Below, in pieces: positions 43,600-51,856 of a stretch of 64,000 nucleotides of DNA. The stretch comes from Nocardioides panaciterrulae. GTDB taxonomy: Bacteria > Actinomycetota > Actinomycetes > Propionibacteriales > Nocardioidaceae. The notes beneath the pieces were generated by a model. The model saw nothing but the letters and a program-made list of their open reading frames with translations, ran no database searches and was not told where the DNA came from. A program made the position numbers and the translations under genes. How positions within the stretch are numbered: position 1 is the first letter of the stretch; every line of letters begins with the position of its first letter. The stretch covers positions 2,602,001 through 2,666,000 of the forward strand of contig NZ_JACCBG010000001.1 in the NCBI RefSeq assembly GCF_013409645.1. The letters run 5' to 3'.

Positions 43600-43605
43600 A
43601 GTGTA
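43600..43605 (-). promoter_or_regulatory. -10 box of lepB (leaderless)
   Basis: On the minus strand TACACT, then six bases, then GTG. It lies in the 35-bp rplS-lepB gap, so lepB may have its own leaderless transcript besides readthrough from rplS. Confidence 0.45.
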
Positions 43606-43628
43606 TGAAGCGAGTGGCTGGTCGCCGC

Positions 43629-43982
43629 TCAGGCCTCCCGACGCTCCTTGATCTTGGCGGCCTTGCCGCGCAGGTTGCGCAGGTAGTAGAGCTTCGCCCG
43701 GCGGACGTCACCGCGGCTCACGACCTCGATCTGCTCGAAGATCGGGGAGTTCAGCGGGAAGGTGCGCTCCACGCCCACGCCGAAGGAGACCTTGCGGACG
43801 GTGAAGGTGCGACCCACGCCGGCGCCCTGGAGGCGGATGACGACACCCTGGAAGACCTGGACGCGGGACCGGTTGCCCTCGATGACCTTCACGTGCACCT
43901 TGACGGTGTCGCCGGCGCGGAAGTCCGGGACGTCGGTGCGCTTGATCGCGTTGCCGAGCTCGGCGATGACGTTGCTGCTCAT
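43629..43982 (-). CDS. rplS: Ribosomal protein L19
   Basis: 50S subunit protein at the subunit interface, 117 residues. Conserved blocks are [46 protein letters not shown] and RRAKLYYLR. The ATG has GAGGAGAG upstream. Its leader shares the motif GTGGCAGACTTG with rpsP. The rplS-lepB-rnhB order is conserved in actinobacteria. Confidence 0.97.
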   Translation of the reverse strand: MSSNVIAELGNAIKRTDVPDFRAGDTVKVHVKVIEGNRSRVQVFQGVVIRLQGAGVGRTFTVRKVSFGVGVERTFPLNSPIFEQIEVVSRGDVRRAKLYYLRNLRGKAAKIKERREA

Positions 43983-44199
43983 GGTCTCTCCTCACAGCTG
44001 CCACAGGCCAGCCGCGGTACGGGGAACGGTTCAGTTGTGGCCGGTCGTGGTGGCCGGCGGCGCCATGCTCCCCCTGTGGCAGGTGCTGACGCGGGTCCCC
44101 CGCCCGGAACGAGTCCACGGGGCGACCCCTGTTTGGCCGACGGGCCGATCGGCAAGTCTGCCACAGCGGGGCGGCGCCCGGAAATCGGACCGGCCCGGC
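43983..44199 (-). promoter_or_regulatory. rplS leader with an element shared with rpsP
   Basis: This stretch lies between rplS and the palindrome after trmD. On the minus strand GTGGCAGACTTG at 44153-44164 is identical to one at 47065-47076 upstream of rpsP. It could be an extended -10-like promoter (TGGCAGACT) or a regulator site. No leader RNA family is recognised. Confidence 0.4.
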
Positions 44200-44258
44200 T
44201 AGTCCGTGACGTTCGGGCCCCTCCTGGGTCCCACCAGGGGCCCGAACGTCACGGACTA
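44200..44258. terminator. Long perfect palindrome overlapping the trmD stop codon
   Basis: Arms of 23 bp (44200-44222 and 44236-44258, beginning TAGTCCGTGACGTTCGGG) flank a 13-nt centre that itself contains CCTGG/CCAGG. The TAG stop of trmD is the end of the right arm. Placed after trmD and before rplS, it looks like a strong terminator or an mRNA 3'-end protector. No U-tract is present. Confidence 0.8.
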
Positions 44259-45401
44259 CGCCGTCCGCCGCTTGGTCAGCCGCACGACGCCCGGCTCGAC
44301 CTCGCCACGCAGCCGGTAGCCGGCCTTCTTGTAGATCCGCTGGTTGCGGAGGCTGCCCGCCCCCGTGACCAGCGAGTACGACGTGGCCGCGGCCGGCGCG
44401 AGGCCCTCGATCCGACCCAGCAGCGCGCGGCCCAGACCGCGGCTGGCGAGGTCGGGGGCGACCATGAGCCGGCCGATCTCCCACTGCTCCCCCGCGAGCC
44501 GCCCGCGCACGGCGCCGACCAGCCGGCCGGCCGAGTGCGCCACCAGCACGACCTGGTCGGCCAGCCAGGCCCGCACGTCGTCGAGCGACTCGTGCAGCGC
44601 CGGGATCCGCACTCCGGGGTTGTCGTGCGCCTCCTGGACCCAGCAGGCCAGCTGCAACGTCCACAGCTCGCCGGCGTCGCCGGGCCGGGCCGGGCGCACC
44701 TCGACGTCGTCGAGCACGACCGAGGCCGGCACCAGGTCGGGCCGGCGCGCCGCGGTGCGGCGTACCGCCTGCTCGTGGCGCCAGGCGGCGATGGCCGCGT
44801 GGTCGCCGGAGAGCAGCACCGGCGGCACCTCCCGGCCGCGCCAGGAGGCGGGCTTGGTGTAGACCGGGTACTCCAGCAGCCCGTCCTCGTGGGACTCCTC
44901 GACCAGCGACTCGGGGTTGCCCATGAAGCCCGGCAGCAGCCGGACCACCGCCTCGGTGATCGCCAGGGCCGCGACCTCGCCGCCGTTGAGCACGTAGTCG
45001 CCGATCGAGATCTCGCGCACCTCGGCCCGGCCGTGCGCCTCGTCGAGGACCCGTTGGTCGATCCCCTCGTAGCGACCGCAGGCGAACAGCAGCCGGTCCC
45101 GGGTGGCCAGCTCGCGGGCGAGCGCCTGGGTGAAGGGCTCCCCGGACGGGGTCGGCACCACCAGCGTCACGCCCGGCTCCAGCAGCTCGTCGAGCGCCTC
45201 ACCCCACGGCTCGGGCTTCATCACCATGCCCGCGCCGCCGCCGTACGGCGTGTCGTCGACGGTCCGGTGCCGGTCGCGGGTCCAGCCGCGCAGGTCGTGG
45301 ACGTGCAGCTCGAGCAGCCCGGTCGCCTGCGCCTTGCCGGGCAGCGAGAGCCCCAGCGGCGCGAGGTAGTCGGGGAAGATCGAGACGACGTCGATGCGCA
45401 T
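44256..45401 (-). CDS. trmD: TrmD tRNA (guanine-37-N1)-methyltransferase fused to a GNAT domain
   Basis: Methylates G37 of tRNAs with SAM, preventing frameshifting. The protein has 381 residues; ordinary TrmD has about 230-250. Residues 1 to about 228 are complete TrmD, with [28 protein letters not shown], the trefoil-knot [17 protein letters not shown] and the YTKPASWRG and LLSGDHAAI blocks. Residues about 232-381 are a GNAT domain, with [20 protein letters not shown] (motif A) and [12 protein letters not shown] (final strand). No stop or frameshift separates the parts. It starts 2 nt after rimM. The acetyltransferase substrate is unknown. Confidence 0.93.
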   Translation of the reverse strand: MRIDVVSIFPDYLAPLGLSLPGKAQATGLLELHVHDLRGWTRDRHRTVDDTPYGGGAGMVMKPEPWGEALDELLEPGVTLVVPTPSGEPFTQALARELATRDRLLFACGRYEGIDQRVLDEAHGRAEVREISIGDYVLNGGEVAALAITEAVVRLLPGFMGNPESLVEESHEDGLLEYPVYTKPASWRGREVPPVLLSGDHAAIAAWRHEQAVRRTAARRPDLVPASVVLDDVEVRPARPGDAGELWTLQLACWVQEAHDNPGVRIPALHESLDDVRAWLADQVVLVAHSAGRLVGAVRGRLAGEQWEIGRLMVAPDLASRGLGRALLGRIEGLAPAAATSYSLVTGAGSLRNQRIYKKAGYRLRGEVEPGVVRLTKRRTA

Positions 45402-45403
45402 CC

Positions 45404-45967
45404 TCAGCCGTCCTCGGCGACGGTGTCGTCGGGCATGGGCGCGACCAGGCCGGGACGGTCGGCGACCACGAGGCGACGGCCGGCCAGGTCGACCTCGGGC
45501 ACCAGGGCCTTCACGAACGGCACCAGCGCCTGGCGGCCGTCCGTCGTGCGGATGGTCAGCAGGTCCTGGGCGCCCCCGTGCACCAGCGCGGTGACCTCGC
45601 CCAGCAGCGTCCCCTCCAGGTCGTACGCCGCGAGCCCGACCAACTGGTGGTCGTAGTACTCGTCGGGGTCCTCGGGGGACTCGTCGGCCGCGATCTCGGC
45701 GCGCAGCAGCACGCCGCGCGCCGCCTCGGCGGCCGACCGGTCGTCCATCTCCTCGAAGGTCACCAGGAGCGTGGTCTGGTGCCAGCGCGCCCGCTCGACG
45801 GTCAGCGTGGTGTGCGGGTACGCCGACCCGCGGGGCGGCTGGACCAGGAGCACCGAGCCCGGCGCGAACCGGCGCTCGGGCTCGTCGGAGCGCACGTCGA
45901 CCGTGACCTCGCCGCGCACGCCGTGCGGCTTGCCGATGCGGCCGACGACGACCTCGATGGTGTCCAC
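45404..45967 (-). CDS. rimM: Ribosome maturation factor RimM
   Basis: Helps assemble the 30S head and binds S19. The protein has 187 residues. The N-terminal RimM domain starts [20 protein letters not shown] and the C-terminal PRC-barrel domain holds [11 protein letters not shown], and [16 protein letters not shown]. The GTG at 45965-45967 has GAGGAG 8 nt upstream; a longer frame upstream is not supported. It belongs to rpsP-khpA-rimM-trmD. Confidence 0.95.
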   Translation of the reverse strand: MDTIEVVVGRIGKPHGVRGEVTVDVRSDEPERRFAPGSVLLVQPPRGSAYPHTTLTVERARWHQTTLLVTFEEMDDRSAAEAARGVLLRAEIAADESPEDPDEYYDHQLVGLAAYDLEGTLLGEVTALVHGGAQDLLTIRTTDGRQALVPFVKALVPEVDLAGRRLVVADRPGLVAPMPDDTVAEDG

Positions 45968-46022
45968 GCCTGCGTCTCCTCGCTGGTGTCGGGCCCGGGC
46001 CGGGCCGGTGCCTCCGAAATGA

Positions 46023-46058
46023 TGAACGGGTGCCACCCCTGGGGGCGGCACCCGTTCA
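46023..46058 (-). terminator. Hairpin between khpA and rimM
   Basis: TGAACGGGTGCC (46023-46034) pairs with GGCACCCGTTCA (46047-46058), with CCCC/GGGG continuing inside. It lies 27 nt after the khpA stop and 56 nt before rimM. It may attenuate transcription or protect an RNA end within the operon. Confidence 0.6.
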
Positions 46059-46084
46059 CTGCATGCACTGCATGGCTGTGCGCC

Positions 46085-46327
46085 TCAGCGGCTCCGGTCG
46101 ACGTCCACGAAGTCGATCCGCGCCCCACCCCGGCCGGCCAGCGCCGAGATGACCGTGCGGAAGGCGGTCGCGGTGCGCCCGCCCCGGCCGATCACCTTGC
46201 CGAGGTCCTCGGGGTTGACCCGCACCTCGAGGATCGAGCCGCGGCGCAGCTCCCTGTCCCGGACGACCACGTCGTCCGGGTGCTCCACGACGCCGCGCAC
46301 GAGGTGCTCGAGCGCCTCGGCGAGCAT
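46085..46327 (-). CDS. khpA: KH-domain RNA-binding protein KhpA
   Basis: The protein has 80 residues and is a single KH domain. The RNA-binding GxxG loop is IGRGGRT (residues 46-52). In other bacteria KhpA pairs with KhpB and binds many RNAs, affecting cell size or small-RNA regulation. It begins 5 nt after the rpsP stop, the standard position between rpsP and rimM. Confidence 0.94.
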   Translation of the reverse strand: MLAEALEHLVRGVVEHPDDVVVRDRELRRGSILEVRVNPEDLGKVIGRGGRTATAFRTVISALAGRGGARIDFVDVDRSR

Positions 46328-46332
46328 GGCGC

Positions 46333-46875
46333 TCAGGACTCGCCCTTGCCGGCGTCCTCAGGCGTGACGGTCTCGGCCGCCTCGGCCTGGTCCGCCGCAC
46401 CCTCGGGGGTCTCGGAAGCCGGCACCTCGGCCGGGGCCTCCTCGACCTTCTCAGCCTCCTCGGCCTTCTCGGCCTTGGGCTCGGCCTTCTTGGCGGAGGT
46501 CTTCTTGGTCACCGCGCCGCCCTTGGGCTCGCTGGCGACCTCCTTGAGCGCCTCGTTGAAGATCTCGAGCTTGTCGCGCTTCGGCTCGGCGGTCCTCAGC
46601 GTGCCCTCGGTGCCCGGCAGGCCCTTGAACTTCTGCCAGTCACCGGTGACCTTGAGGAGCACCTCGACGGCCTCGGTCGGCTGCGCGCCGACACCCAGCC
46701 AGTACTGCGCCCGGTCGGAGACGACGTCGATGTAGGACGGGTCCTCCTTGGGGTGGTACTTCCCGATCTCCTCGATCACTCGACCGTCGCGCTTCTTGCG
46801 CGAGTCGACGATGACGATGCGGTACTGCGGAACCCGGACCTTGCCCAGGCGCTTCAAACGGATCTTGACGGCCAC
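46333..46875 (-). CDS. rpsP: Ribosomal protein S16 with long charged tail
   Basis: 30S protein of 180 residues; the S16 core is only about 85-90 residues ([50 protein letters not shown]). The remaining 90 residues, from [10 protein letters not shown] onward, are rich in Ala, Glu and Lys. The GTG at 46873-46875 starts the conserved core and has GAGGAG 12 nt upstream. It is the first gene of the rpsP-khpA-rimM-trmD operon. Confidence 0.95.
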   Translation of the reverse strand: MAVKIRLKRLGKVRVPQYRIVIVDSRKKRDGRVIEEIGKYHPKEDPSYIDVVSDRAQYWLGVGAQPTEAVEVLLKVTGDWQKFKGLPGTEGTLRTAEPKRDKLEIFNEALKEVASEPKGGAVTKKTSAKKAEPKAEKAEEAEKVEEAPAEVPASETPEGAADQAEAAETVTPEDAGKGES

Positions 46876-47120
46876 GTTTGTGGTGTCTCCTCGGAAGTTG
46901 TGTGTGGTTGAGGAACCCGCACGCCAGGTGGGGACCGGGCCGGGCTCCTCGATGGGCACTGCAGCGACCGGATGAGAGGGGCCGGGCGCGCAGGACTCAG
47001 CGCAGGATTCTGCCAGATCCTGCGGCACAGATCGAAATCGGCCGGGACAGGCAGGCTGCGCAACCAAGTCTGCCACCCGGGGCGTCCCACCAGTGACCCA
47101 GGACCCCAGGGAGGAGCCCG
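46876..47120. promoter_or_regulatory. rpsP leader/promoter region, divergent from the VanW-like gene
   Basis: This 245-bp gap holds the promoters of rpsP (-) and the VanW-like gene (+). On the minus strand GTGGCAGACTTG (47065-47076) matches the rplS leader, and TGGCAGAAT (47007-47015) is a near copy. Either could be a -10 region for rpsP, giving leaders of about 125-185 nt. AGGAG precedes the VanW-like ATG. Confidence 0.4.
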
Positions 47121-48077
47121 ATGTCCACGCCGGCCACACACCTCACCACCCGCCCCGCCACGACCCTCGCCCCTTCGCCGCGCGTCCGGGACCCGCGCCG
47201 ACCCTCGGAGCGCCACCCCTGGCTGTTCCCGTGGGCGGTCCGCGCACACCGGGCGCGGAGGCGGGTGGCGTGGCTGCTCAGCGGCGCCGTGTGGGCCCAC
47301 GACCGCGAGACCGAGGACCTGCCGGTGCGGGTGAAGAAGCACGGCTCGCTGCTGCTGCGCGAGCTGTCCCCGGCCGAGATGAGGCTGCAGCGCAACAAGG
47401 TGGTGAACCTGCGGCTGGCCTCGGCGCGGGTCGACGGGCTGCTGATCCGGCCGGGCGAGACGTTCTCGTTCAACAAGGTCGTGGGCAGCTGCACCCGACG
47501 CAAGGGGTACGTCGAGGGCATGCGGCTCTCCAACGGGGAGGCCGTGCCCGGCGTCGGAGGCGGGATCTGCCAGCTCGCGAACCTGCTGCACTGGATGTTC
47601 CTGCACTCGCCGCTCACCGTCGTGGAGCGCTCGGAGCACAGCTTCGACCCGTTCCCGGACAAGGGCCGGGTGCTGCCGTGGGGGGTGGGCTGCTCGATCG
47701 TCTACAACTACGTGGACCTCGTCGTGCGCAACGACACCGCGGCGACCCTCCAGCTGCGGGTCCGCGTCGGGGAGCGGCACCTGCGCGGTGAGCTGCGGGC
47801 CGACCGGCGGCCGGCGGAGACCTATCGGGTCGAGGCGCGCGACGAGCGGTTCTGGCGCCACGAGGGGCGTGTGTTCCGGCAGAACGAGATCTGGCGGACC
47901 CGGATCGACCGGCGCACCGGCGCGGTGCTCGGTGAGGAGCTGGTCAAGCGCAACTGCGCCCTGGTGAAGTACGCCCCGCCGGAGGAGCTCATCGTGGACA
48001 CCGAGGGGCCCGCGCAGGGTTCCTCCCGGCCATCCGGCCGTCCGGCACCGGTCTCGCCGGGCCACCCCGCGCGGTGA
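47121..48077 (+). CDS. VanW-family protein
   Basis: The protein has 318 residues. The VanW core carries [43 protein letters not shown] and [11 protein letters not shown]. The family was named from vancomycin clusters but is widespread, and its role is unknown; a cell-wall link is only a guess. There is no clear signal peptide, and about 65 basic residues precede the core. The tail after residue 290 is low-complexity Pro/Ser/Gly. AGGAG is placed before the ATG. Confidence 0.88.
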   Translation: MSTPATHLTTRPATTLAPSPRVRDPRRPSERHPWLFPWAVRAHRARRRVAWLLSGAVWAHDRETEDLPVRVKKHGSLLLRELSPAEMRLQRNKVVNLRLASARVDGLLIRPGETFSFNKVVGSCTRRKGYVEGMRLSNGEAVPGVGGGICQLANLLHWMFLHSPLTVVERSEHSFDPFPDKGRVLPWGVGCSIVYNYVDLVVRNDTAATLQLRVRVGERHLRGELRADRRPAETYRVEARDERFWRHEGRVFRQNEIWRTRIDRRTGAVLGEELVKRNCALVKYAPPEELIVDTEGPAQGSSRPSGRPAPVSPGHPAR

Positions 48078-48103
48078 GGCCCTCGAACGTCTCCCCCGAG
48101 CCG

Positions 48104-48523
48104 TCAGTGCAGGAACAGGCAGAGCGGGTGGCCCGCCGGGTCCAGGACGACCCGCAGGTCCTCCCGCGGTTGGTGCTCCGCCAGCCGACCGCCGGCGGCG
48201 ACGGCCACCGCGACCGCCGCCTCGAGCGCCTCCTGGCCGGCCGGCCCGCACGGGTCGCCGCCGGCGGCCGGGACCACACGCACGTCGAGGTGCATCATCT
48301 TCTGCTGCGTCTCCGGCTGCTCGGGCCAGGTCGGCGGCTCGTAGGCGGGCTCGGCCTGGAACGACAGCCCCACACCCCCGGCGGGGTCGCGCATCAGCAC
48401 CCAGTCCGGCTCGGTGGCCGTGACCTCCCAGCCCAGCAGACCGCCGTAGAACGCCGCCATCGCGTGGGCGTCGTCGCAGTCGAGGCAGAGCGTGCCCAGG
48501 GAGATCGCCGGGCGCTCGCTCAC
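48104..48523 (-). CDS. VOC-superfamily (glyoxalase-like) protein
   Basis: The protein has 139 residues, one VOC unit of two beta-alpha-beta-beta-beta modules. LGTLCLDCDDAHAMAAFYGGLLGWEV starts the first module and MMHLDVRV the second, with the final LDPAGHPLCLFLH typical of the glyoxalase-like group. Substrate is unknown. The GTG at 48521-48523 overlaps the stop of the amidohydrolase, so the two are coupled. Confidence 0.85.
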   Translation of the reverse strand: MSERPAISLGTLCLDCDDAHAMAAFYGGLLGWEVTATEPDWVLMRDPAGGVGLSFQAEPAYEPPTWPEQPETQQKMMHLDVRVVPAAGGDPCGPAGQEALEAAVAVAVAAGGRLAEHQPREDLRVVLDPAGHPLCLFLH

Positions 48524-49602
48524 GCCACCACCCGCCCGCGCAGCACCACCCGGCTCGGGGTGCGCAGCACGGAGAGGTCCTCCAGCGGGTTCCGGTCGAG
48601 CACCACGAAGTCGGCCGGGGCCCCCTCCTCGAGCGTGGCGTTCCAGCCCAGCCACTCCCGGGCCTTCCACGAGGCGGCGGCCAGCGCCGCCTCGGCGGAG
48701 AAGCCGTAGGCGTGCAGCTCCAGCACCTCACCGGCGATGCCGCCGTGCGGCAGCACGCCCCCGGCGTCGGTGCCGGCATAGATCGGCACCCCGGCGTCGT
48801 GGGCGGACATGATCGTCTCGCGCCGGTGGGCGTAGAGGTCGCGCATCGTGGCGGCGTACGCCGGGAACTTCGCCTCGCCGGCCTCGGCGTACCCGGGGAA
48901 GTTGTTCAGCTGCATCACCGTCGGCACCAGTGCGGTGCCACGCGCGACCATCTCGTCGATCAGGTCGGTCGTCAGCCCGGTGCCGTGCTCGATGCAGTCG
49001 ATGCCGGCCCCGATCAGCTCGGGCAGCACCGTGGTGCCGAAGCAGTGCGCGGTCACTCGCGCACCGTGCTCGTGGGCGGTCGCGATCGCCTCGGCGAACG
49101 CCTCCGCGGGGAACGACGGCGCGAGGTCACCCTCCTCGCGGGAGATCCAGTCCCCCACCAGCTTCACCCAGCCGTCACCGCGCTCGGCCTCCTTCGCGAC
49201 GTACGACGCGAGCTCGCCGGGCTCGACCTCGTGGGCGTAGTTGCGGATGTAGCGCTTGGTGCGGGCGATGTGCCGTCCGGCGCGGATCAGTCGCGGCAGG
49301 TCCTCCCGGTCATGCACCCAGGCGGTGTCGGCGGCCGAGCCGCAGTCGCGCAGCAGCAGCGCCCCGGCGTCCCGGTCGGTGATCGCCTGCTGTTCGGTCG
49401 TCGCCTGGTCCACGGCCCCGTGGTTGTCGAGGCCGACATGGCAGTGGGCGTCGACCAGCCCGGGCACGATCCAGCCGCTGCCGGCGGGCTCGGCGCCGGC
49501 CACCGGTTCGTAGGTGACGTGGCCGTCGACGACGTAGAGGTCACGCGCCTCGCCGTCGGGCAGCACCGGACCGGAGAACTTCAGCACGGGTGAGGAGGTC
49601 AT
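48520..49602 (-). CDS. Amidohydrolase family protein (imidazolonepropionase-like)
   Basis: Metal-dependent hydrolase of 360 residues. Metal and catalytic residues appear in VDAHCHVGL (HxH), VKLVGDW (the carbamylated-lysine position), TAHCFG, IEHGTGL and YAGTDAGG. The C-terminal ADFVVLDRNPLEDL block is typical of the family, which includes prolidase- and imidazolonepropionase-like enzymes. The substrate cannot be told. The ATG at 49600-49602 has GAGGAGG-like sequence on the opposite side only; a GTG is not evident. Coupled to the VOC gene. Confidence 0.85.
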   Translation of the reverse strand: MTSSPVLKFSGPVLPDGEARDLYVVDGHVTYEPVAGAEPAGSGWIVPGLVDAHCHVGLDNHGAVDQATTEQQAITDRDAGALLLRDCGSAADTAWVHDREDLPRLIRAGRHIARTKRYIRNYAHEVEPGELASYVAKEAERGDGWVKLVGDWISREEGDLAPSFPAEAFAEAIATAHEHGARVTAHCFGTTVLPELIGAGIDCIEHGTGLTTDLIDEMVARGTALVPTVMQLNNFPGYAEAGEAKFPAYAATMRDLYAHRRETIMSAHDAGVPIYAGTDAGGVLPHGGIAGEVLELHAYGFSAEAALAAASWKAREWLGWNATLEEGAPADFVVLDRNPLEDLSVLRTPSRVVLRGRVVA

Positions 49603-49636
49603 GCGCCGGACGCTACCGGTCCGGTGGCGGCTCGTG

Positions 49637-50008
49637 TCAGCCGAGCAGGTCGAGCAGCCAGGACGGGCTGAGCGCCATCGCCCCGAGCCCCTGGACCCGC
49701 GCCTGCAGCATCCGGTCGGCGGTGACCACCGTGACCCGGTCGCCCCGCTCGAGTGCGGCGCGGGACTCCGCCACGATGGCGCTGTCGCCGTCGCGGCTCG
49801 CGTGCACCGTGCGCAGGTGGCCGTCGCGGCCGGCGCGCACGCCACCCTTGGCCGCCCCCTCCAGGACGAGGACGACCTCGTCCTGGGGCACGTCGGCCAC
49901 GACCAGCCCCTCGTGCAACCGGCGGGCGGCGCCCGCGCGGTCCTTCCACCAGCCGTCGGGGCGGCTGCCCACGACGTTGGCGCCGTCGACGATCAGGACG
50001 GTGGCCAT
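49637..50008 (-). CDS. NYN-domain (YacP-like) putative nuclease
   Basis: The protein has 123 residues. The N-terminal VLIVDGANVVGSRPDGWWKDR has the catalytic acid of NYN/PIN-like nucleases, and VHASRDGDSAIVAESR and VTVVTADRMLQARV provide the other acids. Relatives act as ribonucleases or RNA-processing factors. The ATG at 50006-50008 begins the conserved region; in-frame upstream codons run into repeat DNA. Confidence 0.8.
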   Translation of the reverse strand: MATVLIVDGANVVGSRPDGWWKDRAGAARRLHEGLVVADVPQDEVVLVLEGAAKGGVRAGRDGHLRTVHASRDGDSAIVAESRAALERGDRVTVVTADRMLQARVQGLGAMALSPSWLLDLLG

Positions 50009-50021
50009 CAGGATGCCCTTC

Positions 50022-50176
50022 GTTTCACCGGGTCTCACGCGCTCGCGCGTGGTCACCGCTGCCGTTCGTCTCACCGGGTCTCGACGCGCTCGCGCGTGGT
50101 CACCGCTGCCGTTCGTCTCACCGGGTCTCGACGCGCTCGCGCGACTTCGTCCCTCAGTCGCGTCGCTTGCTCGACC
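50022..50176. repeat. Tandem partial copies plus one full copy (D) of the interspersed repeat
   Basis: Three CACCGGGTCTC units start at 50026, 50072 and 50119 (period 46-47 bp). The first two are cut after CGCGCGTGGTCACCGCTGCC; the last continues into the full 53-bp element (50124-50176, ending GCTTGCTCGACC). It fills the gap between the NYN-domain gene and ffh. Confidence 0.82.
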
Positions 50177-50221
50177 TGGCCGCCCGACGCCGTACCCGCT
50201 CCGCGGGCACGGCTGGGCGGC

Positions 50222-51796
50222 TCACTTCAGGAACTTGGAGAAGTCCTTGGGCAGGTTCAGCGCGGCCGCGGCCTGCTCGTAGTCGACGTCCTCGCCGGCG
50301 GGCTGGCCGAACGGGTTGGCCGCGGCGGCCGCCGGCCGGTCCTTCTCCGCGGCGGCCTGCTGGGCGGCCTTCGCGGGGTTCCCGGAGACCCGGCGGCCCT
50401 TCCCCTTCTTGCTCGGCTGCTTGGCCTTGGCCCGTTTGCCGCCCCCCATGCCGGGCATCCCTGGCATCCCGGGCATGCCGGGGATCCCGCCCCCACGGGC
50501 GAGGGAGGACATCATCTTGCGGGCCTCGAAGAAGCGGTCGACGAGCTGGTTGACGTCGGAGACCTGGCGCCCCGAGCCGCGGGCGATGCGGGCCCGCCGG
50601 GAGCCGTCGATCATCTTGGGGTTGGCCCGCTCGGCCGGGGTCATCGACTGGATGACCGCCTGGATCCGGTCGATCTCGCGCTCGTCGAAGTTCTCCAGCT
50701 GCTCGCGGAACTGCCCCATCCCGGGCAGCATCCCCATGATCTTCGACATCGAGCCGAGCTTGCGGACCTGCTGCATCTGCTCGAGGAAGTCGTCGAGGGT
50801 GAACTCCCCGCCCTGGCCGCTCAGCTTGGCCGCGGCCTTGGCGGCCTGCTCCTGGTCGAAGGCCTTCTCGGCCTGCTCGATCAGGGTCATCACGTCACCC
50901 ATGTCCAGGATGCGCGAGGCCATCCGGTCCGGGTGGAAGAGGTCGAAGTCGGTCATCTTCTCGCCCGCGGAGGCGAACATGACCGGCTTGCCGGTGATCG
51001 AGGCGATCGAGAGCGCGGCACCACCGCGGGCGTCACCGTCGAGCTTGGTGAGCACGACCCCGTCGTACCCGACGCCCTGGAGGAAGGCCTGGGCCGTGCT
51101 CACGGCGTCCTGGCCGATCATGGCGTCGACGACGAAGAGGACCTCGTCGGGGTCCACGGCGTCCCGGATGTCCGCGGCCTGCTGCATCATCTCGGCGTCG
51201 ACGCCGAGGCGGCCGGCGGTGTCGACGATGACGACGTCGTGGAGCTTGCGCTTCGCCTCGTCGATCGAGGCCCGCGCCACGGCCACCGGGTCGCCGACGC
51301 CGTTGCCCGGCTCCGGCGCGAAGACCGGCACGCCGACCCGCTCGCCGTTGACCTGCAGCTGCTTGACGGCGTTGGGCCGCTGGAGGTCGGCCGCGACCAG
51401 CATCGGCGCCTTGCCCTGGTCCTTCAGCCACAGCGCGAGCTTCGCGGCCAGCGTGGTCTTGCCGGCGCCCTGCAGGCCGGCCAGCATGACGACGGTCGGG
51501 CCGTTCTTGGCGTAGCGCAGCCGCCGCGTCTCGCCACCGAGGATGCCCACGAGCTCCTCGTTGACGATCTTGACGATCTGCTGGGCGGGGTTCAGCGCCT
51601 GGCTGACCTCCTCGCCGCGGGCGCGCTCCTTGATCGCGCCGACGAACTCCTTGACCACGGGGAGCGCGACGTCGGCCTCGAGCAGCGCGATGCGGATCTC
51701 GCGCGCGGTCGCGTCGATGTCGGCCTCGGAGAGCCGCCCCTTGCCGCGGAGGTTCTTGAAGGTGTCGGCGAGGCGGTCGGAGAGTGTGGCGAACAA
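50222..51796 (-). CDS. ffh: Signal recognition particle GTPase Ffh
   Basis: Binds signal sequences of nascent membrane proteins and docks with FtsY. The protein has 524 residues. The N domain is followed by GTPase motifs (GLQGAGKTT, VDTAGRLGVD, TKLDGDARGG) and a methionine-rich M domain (from about 325) with MSKIMGMLPGMGQF. The C-terminal 90 residues are Met/Gly/Pro then basic (GMPGMPGMPGMG, KRAKAKQPSKKGKGRR). It starts with TTG at 51794-51796. Its promoter overlaps the glnD stop. Confidence 0.96.
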   Translation of the reverse strand: MFATLSDRLADTFKNLRGKGRLSEADIDATAREIRIALLEADVALPVVKEFVGAIKERARGEEVSQALNPAQQIVKIVNEELVGILGGETRRLRYAKNGPTVVMLAGLQGAGKTTLAAKLALWLKDQGKAPMLVAADLQRPNAVKQLQVNGERVGVPVFAPEPGNGVGDPVAVARASIDEAKRKLHDVVIVDTAGRLGVDAEMMQQAADIRDAVDPDEVLFVVDAMIGQDAVSTAQAFLQGVGYDGVVLTKLDGDARGGAALSIASITGKPVMFASAGEKMTDFDLFHPDRMASRILDMGDVMTLIEQAEKAFDQEQAAKAAAKLSGQGGEFTLDDFLEQMQQVRKLGSMSKIMGMLPGMGQFREQLENFDEREIDRIQAVIQSMTPAERANPKMIDGSRRARIARGSGRQVSDVNQLVDRFFEARKMMSSLARGGGIPGMPGMPGMPGMGGGKRAKAKQPSKKGKGRRVSGNPAKAAQQAAAEKDRPAAAAANPFGQPAGEDVDYEQAAAALNLPKDFSKFLK

Positions 51797-51850
51797 GTCG
51801 GTCCTCGAGGGTGTCGGTACGTCGGCCCGGACGCGGGCGTTGCGAGTGCC

Positions 51851-51856
51851 AGCCTA
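51851..51856 (-). promoter_or_regulatory. -10 box of ffh, overlapping the glnD stop codon
   Basis: On the minus strand TAGGCT begins with the TAG stop of glnD and lies about 54 nt before the TTG of ffh. GAGGACC gives a ribosome site. Confidence 0.45.
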
